A DNA stretch of 64,000 bases from Viridothelium virens (taxonomy: Eukaryota > Ascomycota > Dothideomycetes > Trypetheliales > Trypetheliaceae), in the NCBI GenBank assembly GCA_010094025.1, contig ML991834.1, forward strand, positions 114,019 to 178,018, written 5' to 3'. This document shows positions 56,862 to 64,000 of this stretch, piece after piece (the stretch's first letter is position 1; each line of letters starts with the position of its first letter). The translations under genes and the position numbers were made by a program. The notes below the pieces were generated by a model that did not search any database, had not been told where the DNA came from, and saw nothing but the letters and a program-made list of their open reading frames with translations.

Positions 56862-58163
56862 ATGAATACAACTTTCACGTACTATGAGTGTCAATTTGAT
56901 GATTCAAATTCCCAGATTCGACTTCTAGAACTCAGAAAGCCTACACCAGATCACTTCAAATGGACGTTCGAATTAGGCATTCATCCGCTACCCTCCAGAT
57001 CCAGGACTCCTCCCTTTGCAGCAATCTCTTACGAATGGGGAGGACCTGATCAAACTCGACCGATCTTTATCGGCGGAAGAGTCATGGGAGTGCAGCCGAA
57101 TCTATGGGACTGTCTCCAAGCGCTTTGTGGCTGCATACAAAGCAATCAGAACCTGCCAACCCACTTCTGGATTGATTCTATCTGCATAAACCAGAAGAAC
57201 GGATCAGAAAAGACGAACCAGATCCGATTGCTCGATGACATTTACCAGTCTGCAACATGCGTGATTAGCTGGCTCGGGAAAACCCCTCATGCGAGGGCCA
57301 TGGAGCACCTTATTGATAGATCCACGAGCCGGGAAGATATATGGGTTCGTTCCGACTTGCACCACTTGTTAAACGCGACGTACTGGACTAGAATGTGGAT
57401 AGTACAGGAGGTGGTCCTCGCACAAATGTGGTGGATACTTTGTGGTGATCGACTTATGGACGGAGATCAACTTATCGACTTTTACTCAAGACGCCCACGC
57501 CATCAGGACGACTTCCGAAAAGCGTACAATATCGTTGAGGAAAGGAATGCATTCAACGAGCGAACTATACAAAGAGGGTCTCGAAGAGGATCTCCGCTTA
57601 TACAACTACTGTGCCGCTTCTTCAATCTTCAGTCCACATACGCAGTGGATAAGATACGTGCTCTTTTAGCATTATGTTCGGATAACACTGATAAGATTAA
57701 CAAACTTCTAGAGCCCTTTGCTGATAGGTTGGAAGACTTCGGCAAGAACCCTAACGAAGCAAGCCAGGTATGCGACGAGGTAGTTCAGCTCTCTGGTCTA
57801 TCAGGGACTCATGAGTTGGGGTTGGCTCGGGAGTTAGTGGCTGGAGTGCTTGGTGCGCATTTGCCGCGCATAGCGGCTCAGCTTGACCTAATTCTCAAAG
57901 ACAAGAACGCACCACCCACAACTGCAAACAAAGCTGTTCCTGGCACTCTGAGTCCATTTACGTTCACATGCGGAAGCCAACCTCGGGCTCTCGGAAGTAG
58001 CATTTTGGACCCTTTTTCCGAGGACCCTATAAGCCAATCTGGTACGCGTCGTGCCCCAAATCCCTTTACATCCGCCAGCGATAGACGGACCCAGCTTTCT
58101 AAAAGCGGCTTTATGACAAGGCAGAACGAAGACGGATGCAAAGATGGCAGACAAAACCACTAA
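56862..58163 (+). CDS. HET-domain protein (heterokaryon incompatibility type)
   Basis: Single exon, 433 residues. The HET domain is at about residues 45-205: FAAISYEWGG, then NLWDCLQALC, FWIDSICINQKNGSEKTNQI, LLDDIYQSATCVISWLGK and WTRMWIVQEVVLA. In fungi such proteins act in nonself recognition and can trigger cell death when cells of different genotype fuse, usually together with a partner. The C-terminal half carries no recognisable repeat (no WD40, ankyrin or NACHT), so this is a short HET protein. It lies between transposon remnants, the usual setting for this fast-evolving family. Any role in incompatibility is inference. Confidence 0.88.
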   Translation: MNTTFTYYECQFDDSNSQIRLLELRKPTPDHFKWTFELGIHPLPSRSRTPPFAAISYEWGGPDQTRPIFIGGRVMGVQPNLWDCLQALCGCIQSNQNLPTHFWIDSICINQKNGSEKTNQIRLLDDIYQSATCVISWLGKTPHARAMEHLIDRSTSREDIWVRSDLHHLLNATYWTRMWIVQEVVLAQMWWILCGDRLMDGDQLIDFYSRRPRHQDDFRKAYNIVEERNAFNERTIQRGSRRGSPLIQLLCRFFNLQSTYAVDKIRALLALCSDNTDKINKLLEPFADRLEDFGKNPNEASQVCDEVVQLSGLSGTHELGLARELVAGVLGAHLPRIAAQLDLILKDKNAPPTTANKAVPGTLSPFTFTCGSQPRALGSSILDPFSEDPISQSGTRRAPNPFTSASDRRTQLSKSGFMTRQNEDGCKDGRQNH

Positions 58164-58348
58164 AGCACTGAGCACAACACGCAGGAACAGCCATCGCCAG
58201 GCGGCAGCGATCATCTTAAGGTATGATAAATATAGCAGCCGGGTCATAAAGGTAGAGGTAGCTCTATTTGGATGTATACTACGCTGGCGACCAGCTTCCT
58301 AACCACTATGAATACAGTAGGCCACCGCCTGTGCGAGTCTACCTTTTG

Positions 58349-58849
58349 CTACCATATCCGCGGCACAAAGGCTCTCCAGGGTTCTGGCCTAAAGGCATCC
58401 TCCGCGACCAGTGTCATGTCTATCTGCACTAGCGTATTTGGCTCTGGCTCTGTCGTATCTAACTCTTGTGCAACACTCTTGCCCTTCCGACCGCGTCTCC
58501 CATCGCCTTTAACTACTTTGGCAGGATCTTTCTCAGCACGCTTCGCTCGTGTCCCCTCAAGATCCGCATAGCTCGTTACCTCCACCTCATCTGGATTTGA
58601 TGATCTGGTTGATGGGCGAACCTTGGCCTGGTTATTCATCTTGGTTTGGAGTTGAATGTGGTTCTGGTCAGGGGCGTGTTGGGCAAAGGATGTTTCGGCG
58701 GTGTTGGCGAGCTTCTCTATCAGTCTCTGTTGATGCTGTCTGTTCATCTCATCATGAGGAGCTTGTTGGAATAGATCAAGTAATGCTGTAGGAACCTCTA
58801 ATGACACAGTGTCGTTACTGGTGTCCAGACTACTTCGCCTTGCAGACAC
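58349..58849 (-). pseudogene. Transposon-related relic frame
   Basis: An open stretch of 166 codons with no ATG at its upstream end (the first codon is GTG). The tail, GRRGRKGKSVAQELDTTEPE and then EPWRAFVPRIW, recalls the basic tails found next to fungal pogo-type transposases. This is recollection, not a search result. Taken together with the repeat at 58890-58916 it is best read as debris. Confidence 0.4.
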
Positions 58850-58872
58850 GATCCTCCGTCTTCGAGCCTACC

Positions 58873-58916
58873 GCCCACAGAACTGCAAAGCGTTGAGTGA
58901 AACTCGCAGCGAAGTC
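58873..58916. repeat. Diverged direct repeat, copy 1
   Basis: The 27 bases at 58890-58916 match 61218-61244 in the same orientation with two mismatches. A shared GCCCACA precedes both copies (58873-58879 and 61204-61210). On the minus strand both copies read DFAA[ST]F[TS]QR[FL]A. Confidence 0.6.
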
Positions 58917-59520
58917 CACGACCTTCAACTGCGCCGCAACACAGTGACGAATGCCCACCCATGTAGAGAGTCACCAATGATAGGCGCGACGCACTCACAG
59001 CATGTAATAGACCGCATAGTCTCCGCACCTGACTTCGACCATTCTGTCCTTGAGCTTGCTGCCGTTGATCCTTTGTTCAAGCGTGCCCCTCCGTGTTGCG
59101 GGCTCAACTTCGTCAGCCTTTCCAGCGAACATCACTTCTATGGACATCGCTTTCCCCTCCAGACCTTTTTTCCCAGCGAGGCACCACGACGGCGGACATG
59201 ATCGGATAATATAATGGTGACGGGAACAGCGATGACAGTAGCGACGCATGACAAGCGTAGGACAAGCGCAGCAGAGGGACACTAACAGCCAGGCTCTAAT
59301 TCCCAACATGTACATACATGCTCCGAAGGTACTCTATCGGATGGACGTCTGACATCGAGTTCAAACGAGTGTGCTTAAGACGCTCGACGGTCCCTCAACT
59401 CTTCTAACAATGCAATAAGGCTGCTCATCGCTCACATTGCGTACCTGGGTAACTCTTGTCTAAAACAAAAGTAATCGTTGGTGATATTGAGTTCTTAAGA
59501 AAAACATACCAATAATATTA

Positions 59521-60850
59521 TCAAGTTGCAAGTGAGATTGTAACTTCATCCCCTGTGAGAATGTTCTGCATGATGGCAACAGATGGTCCGTCGCCGTATG
59601 TCTCAATTTTAGGACCGCCCAAGTCTGGGTCCTGAAACCATTTCATCCAAACCTGGTAAAGATTCCTCTTGCGTGTAATCCTCAAGCCAGATCTACACCC
59701 ATTCACAATTTCGGATAACAGTTCATACCACCAATCATCCTGGTTCTGAGAGTATCTGGCCATGATCAGCGGAACCGTTGGTTGGCCCATAGTTTTGAGT
59801 GACTCGTAGCCTGGTCCGGATACCTTTGAATCTGAGTTGCTGGAGAACTTGGAAGCAGTCATATCATTCTCCCATCGGGCAACATGCTGATCGAATTCTT
59901 TCAGTTGTGAGTGGTATAGCTTAATAATCAGCTTGGCTTGCCAATTAAGTACCCAAAAGTGCTCAATCTGATCTGGTGTAACCTTCGTTTCATCGTTTGT
60001 CTGTACCTGATTGTCTGAGATTGCATGTAGTTAGCATATGCTCCTTCTTGTGGAATATAAGGGGGGATTACAAAGCTCGCACCCAAACACACAAGCATCA
60101 TCAGATCTCAGCTTAGCCACCACGAGCGGGAGGATTTTGGTATCCATTTGTACAAGTGCGTCCCATTGAGGACCACTGGCGAAGGCGCTACTTGAGCAAA
60201 CATGAGATGCCCTCGGCGTACTCTGGCATTGTTCAGTCCATTCATAGTAACGACCATTAAAGTTCATAACAAGGTTAGGAAATTCTGAGGCTAGAAGATC
60301 GGCCACTTTTTGTATATCTTGGAATTCTGAGTCGGATAGTGGTGCCGGAGGTCCTCCACTGCTTCCTACGGTGGTAGGGGCCGGCTTGCCAGTTTTTGTT
60401 TTAAAGTGCACAACAATATTGCCGTATGTATCTCCTATCAGACCATCTCGCGGATGAGTGATTTTGAGTTCCTCACCCAGCTTACTGCTCCATTCATTAG
60501 AGACGAGCTTGCGTGACGCATGTGTACATTCGCCATTTCTCGCGTAGCCATCGACGGAGGCCAGTTCTTCGCTGCAGGATTCAAGGTTGAAATAAGGCCC
60601 TTCCAATACTTAATAAACAAGCACGTGCTTCTCTAGATTCGAACTTACGGGAGAGAAGTTCTACAAACTGCTGTTCAGTAGTAGGTGGATTGACCCATCG
60701 GTCTTCTATTCCCAAGGCCCAGGCAATACAGTTGTAGTACCTATTAGCTAGACCTATGAGTTGACAATCGTCATAGCGTCCAGCAAGCCTAGGAAAATCT
60801 CCCACCAGCTCTTTCCAATAACCGGGAGGGATCGATTTTGGGTTACTCAT
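59521..60850 (-). CDS. DUF7689-like domain fused to a duplicated fungal module, function unknown
   Basis: Three exons: 60850-60649, about 60608-60072 (or from 60599) and 60014-59521, giving about 410 residues. The N-terminal part has YYNCIAWALGIEDRW and, after the first intron, ASRKLVSNEWSSKLGEELK, THP and DTYG. This order matches bacterial DUF7689 proteins (NCIAWA ... WTSKLG ... DIxH), a likely papain-like fold with the cysteine of NCIAW and a following histidine. Two related segments follow: GPQWDALVQMDTKILPLVVAKL and GPGYESLKTMGQPTVPLIMARY. Each belongs to a module with a conserved L-x2-M-x4-PL core; the second ends in WWYELLSEIVNG. No signal peptide or membrane segment was seen. The enzyme role is inference from the fold. 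Confidence 0.7.
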
Positions 60851-60867
60851 TATGTCCGGCGAGGGCG

Positions 60868-60899
60868 CGAGAAAGAGAGAAATAGAGAGAGAGAGAGAA
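60868..60899. repeat. GA-rich microsatellite
   Basis: An interrupted GA run lies just upstream (on the minus strand) of the start of the DUF7689-like gene. It may affect its promoter. Confidence 0.6.
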
Positions 60900-61860
60900 T
60901 TTTTGATCTCAGAGCTTTACCTGCGAGCAGAGTACTTATAGTACTGGATGAGGTTGCCAGTTCGCCCTGTAGTAAGACTGGAAAGCCATATGTGCCTAAT
61001 TCAGACGATTATTGTTCGCGCCGGATTTGGACATGCCAGACGAATTGAGCACCATACATCACTGCCAGCCAATACTTGTGTGTGCGACAGCAGCAGGGCT
61101 GAAGCCTCGTTGTAGATCACATGAAGCTTTTTCCTCGCCCTAGGCGCCGGTGATAGGGATAGAGAAATAGCATAACAAAGTCGACGCTCCGAATGCAATG
61201 TCTGCCCACAAAGCCAAGCGTTGACTGAAAGTCGCAGCGAAGTCGTTCCATAACTTCAAATCCAGCATGGCGACCACCGCAAAACGGAACGTCGCCAGAT
61301 TGCTATCGCTGATCCGCCGTGCTCCTTTAGCTCTTGCAGATCTTTCTTGGCACTCTTGCCGCTTGCGCTTCCGATCGCGTCTTCATTCCCCGCGACGGCT
61401 TTTCTCTTTGCCTCTTTCGCAGCTTCCTTGGCCTTTTTTCAGCCTTTTTGGCCCCCCTTCGCGGCCTCTTTCCCAGCATGCTCCGCTTTTGCTATCTTAG
61501 GTCTTTATCCCTTGCGCTGGTGCCGCGGGCTGTTGCGCACGGATGGTTTTTGTATGGGAATTTAGCTATTTTCGAGTCGGACATGGTTTCCCTAGTATAC
61601 GCAGCAAACCTGTGGATGAACAACGAGTCGTCGGAGCTGGGAATTCTAGTAACAGTCGAATTTTTGTTCGGGCGCGGAAGATGATTGCAACGCGGAGATT
61701 GGTGAGATTGGCCGTCCAATCTTACAACCGTGTTCATGTCCGTATAGTTGTAAAGGAGACTGCTGCCATTACGAGACAAAGGTAGCGAACCAAGAGATTT
61801 GATGGAATAGAATAAAGTGTCCGGATAAAAACAACGGCCACTCGTTCCATCCTGTCATAC
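60900..61860. other. Relic-bearing intergenic region
   Basis: No intact gene. The minus strand of 61500-61200 reads in pieces with stops, among them a basic stretch rich in Arg and Lys and then DFAATFSQRLALW, similar to 58916-58880. It is likely a diverged copy of the same transposon-linked sequence. Confidence 0.4.
61204..61244. repeat. Diverged direct repeat, copy 2
   Basis: The second copy of the repeat described at 58873-58916, 25 of 27 bases identical in its core. Confidence 0.6.
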
Positions 61861-61905
61861 GTCAGACCCGCCAGCGTTGTCAGAGAAACGCCTTATGGGT
61901 TTTCC

Positions 61906-61958
61906 CCACCACCTGCACGGTCCCACCACCTGCACACCCCAAATTGGTTCCACCACCT
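61906..61958. repeat. CCACCACCT sub-terminal repeats of the transposon
   Basis: CCACCACCTGCAC occurs at 61906-61918 and 61923-61935, and CCACCACCT again at 61950-61958. They lie just beyond the 3' end of the transposase relic, where a DNA transposon has its terminal or sub-terminal repeats. The other end of the element is outside the window. Confidence 0.5.
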
Positions 61959-62049
61959 CAGCTTTGGATGCATTTATCTCAACAATTAGAGTAGCTAGAA
62001 TAATATAAATTATATAAAAATAACGCTCTCGATTAGATGCAATTTTTGA

Positions 62050-63997
62050 GTCGCTAAAATTACTGAGAAAGCCATTGTGGAGGGCGTTGTTGGCGTTGCG
62101 AACGCCTTGAGTCCGAAGCCACTTCGGCATCATCTTGCGGGGGATCTACCTCGACCTCAACATTTTGAGGCTGATTTAACTGCGTTGGCTGCTTTCGTCT
62201 AGATCTAGCTTGGTGTTTAACCTTATTTTGGACCTGCCTGTCGATGGCTTGCTGCTGTAAAGCCTCACGTCTCTGCTGTATTTAGATTTCTCTCTGCGCA
62301 CGTCGCTCGGCCTGAGCTCGTTCACGGTTTTGACGACGTTTTGCTTTAGCTTTATGTTCCGCTTGCTTCCTAGCTTGTATTTGAAGCTGTCGCTCTTGCC
62401 TCTGATGTAGTTTTTGTGCTTTATCCTGCTCTTTTTGTGCATTAGCATTACGAATAGCCTGCACCTTTAATGGGGTGTAGATAACCGCACCGCCATGCTT
62501 GTCAGGCATCTTCATTGCCTATTAAGGTTTCCGTCACCTTTGCTCAAGCTTTATTGCCTCTTTTAGCCCTTTATTCTCGTGTTCTAGCACTTTATTCTTG
62601 ACTGACATCTTGAGAAGCTTCGCCTCGAATTTGTCAAACTCCTTTTGGAAGGATTTGCTCATTTGGATAGAGAATTCCTTTCATAATTATTGTAGAGCTG
62701 GTTAAGAGAGGTGTGTAGATAAGGCCGAACTCAATGCATTATTATTAAGTTCCTCTAATTGTGTTAATAGCTGTTCGAGAACGATGGACGGATTAAATAG
62801 ATGAAGGCCTGTCTTTCGCTATGCACTCTTGATGTTAGACGGCGAGAACGCCTTTTCAAATGCAGGCCAAAATAGACTAAAGAAGTCTGACTTCTGAAGG
62901 GTTACCAACGCCTGAAACTTCGCAAGCCAGTTATCTAGGTTTTGAGAGTAATAGGTTGCGAGAGGGCTAAATAGGCTTACGTTGAGAGGCTGAAGTTAAT
63001 GCGTTGAATGAGGTGGAAACACGGCTACAAGAATTCGATGTGCATCACAGTACTTGAGGAAGGCTTTGTCGACATGGCTACTGTGGCCATTAATGATGAG
63101 AAGCCTCATGTCGCGACCTTTTTGTGCAGTTATCTTAGTTCTCTTGTTGAACACCTCTATCAGCCAGCGAAAACCAATCTTATTGTTTGTCCAGCCCGAA
63201 GGTGAGCTCGCGAAGGCGCAGTTATGCTTCTCTGCATTAAAGTCTTGAAGCTATGTGTCTTGGATAGAAGTGGTTTGGGCCTCAAAGATAATTGTAGGTG
63301 GTAGAACTACGCCCACTATGGAGACTGAGGCAAGAACTGTCACCCACATGCGAGCGCTATTTATACCTGCTCCTTTCAAAAGACCACGTTTGTAAGCTTT
63401 CTTAGAGAATACTCTCTTTATTTTGCCTATTTGGCCGATGCAGAAACCTTTCTTGTCCATGTTGTAGATATTCTGCGGTAAAAGCCTGTATTGTTCCATT
63501 TTGGACGCTATCTACGTGGATTTTAGCCTAAAAACAACGAGTTTTGACTAACTTACTAGCTTGAAGTAGAGCTCTAGACAGTGATGATTATCTGCTCGCT
63601 TTTGTGTCAAATTAAATGTATTCAAATAGAGGCTATGTAGTTCATTAGGATGTCGCTCAATAAACCGTGGAAGCCAGTTCTTTCCAAGTGGGGTTTTAAC
63701 CATATTCTCAGTGAGATTTTGAGTTAATCTTAATGTAGGAGGAATGCCACGGTCCGAAAGTGTATTTATATACTTAACCAACTCATTCTCTTGGTGTAGT
63801 GAAAGAGCTGTCTCCTTGGTTTGATGAGCCATTGAAATTGACTGTGTGATGCCTCTATGGCGACGCGACAACGTGGTTCTGCACACGTTGAACTCCTTTG
63901 CTATTTTAGAATAATTACGACATCTCTGCGCATCTGCTGCAGCAATCGCCGACCGAAAAGCTTCAGAATCCGTGGAGTTATTCGCGTTCGAAGACAT
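62050..63997 (-). pseudogene. Degenerate pogo/Fot1-type transposase
   Basis: The coding strand begins with an ATG at 63997 and an intact DNA-binding half: a psq-type helix-turn-helix (YSKIAKEFNVCRTTLSRRHR) and a CENP-B-type domain (GKNWLPRFIERHPNEL). A likely intron (about 63546-63502, donor GTAAGT) leads to YNMDKKGFCIGQ, which holds the first DDE aspartate. Downstream parts are LLIINGHSSHVDKAF, VFPPHSTH and GGAVIYTPLKVQ, followed by a Gln/Arg/Lys-rich tail. About ten in-frame stops interrupt the catalytic and tail parts. Most fit C-to-T or G-to-A change of Trp, Gln or Arg codons. The element is therefore dead, and its far end lies beyond the window. Confidence 0.85.
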
Positions 63998-64000
63998 GGC

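Noticed and set aside
63008-63248. Two plus-strand frames near the right end
   Set aside because: They lie opposite the transposase relic and have no family resemblance of their own.
1-64000. tRNA, rRNA, snRNA or CRISPR features
   Set aside because: Words resembling a tRNA T-loop (GGTTCGAA-type) near 12150, 18214 and 37346 lack a matching acceptor stem and A-box. No regular spacer-repeat array was seen.

Overview
The window is nuclear DNA of a filamentous ascomycete (Pezizomycotina). The evidence is short GT-AG introns of about 45-110 nt inside most genes, a HET-domain protein, a Zn2Cys6 regulator, fungal-only families (DUF7702-type membrane protein, POT1/Cdc13-type telomere protein), and a pogo/Fot1-type transposon whose stop codons look like repeat-induced point mutation (RIP). 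The species cannot be told from sequence alone. No tRNA, rRNA or CRISPR array was recognised.

Layout. 1-10 kb: a four-pass membrane glycoprotein, a truncated secreted G1-peptidase-like gene, an NYN-domain protein, a small secreted protein and a mitochondrial carrier. 10-34 kb is a dense housekeeping block: a Gbp2/Hrb1-type three-RRM protein with an 8-nt microexon, NEDD8, elongin A, THO subunit 7, sterol O-acyltransferase, fimbrin, a GH27 alpha-galactosidase, Utp18, MCM4 and tubulin cofactor A. The last two share a divergent promoter that carries paired MluI cell-cycle boxes. 34-49.4 kb: a Zn2Cys6 regulator, a DUF7702-type protein, a 1604-residue POT1/Cdc13-type protein, nucleoside diphosphate kinase and glucosidase II alpha. 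50-64 kb is accessory and repeat-rich: an ASCH-domain protein, a 415-bp MITE with 26-bp inverted repeats, cytosolic/mitochondrial valyl-tRNA synthetase as an island, a HET gene, transposon relics, a gene joining a bacterial-like DUF7689 domain to a duplicated fungal module, and a degenerate pogo-type transposase running to the window edge.

The genes form no single pathway. Loose themes are nuclear RNA biogenesis and export (Gbp2-like, THO7, Utp18, elongin A) and replication/telomere biology (MCM4, POT1-like). The least expected signal is compositional. At about ten places, most of them inside coding sequence, the + strand switches abruptly from C-rich to G-rich, always in that order and whatever the gene strand. 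This is an origin-like skew jump that the gene features do not explain.

Exon boundaries were read by eye from splice consensus, reading frame and family conservation. Boundaries said to be unresolved should be taken as approximate.
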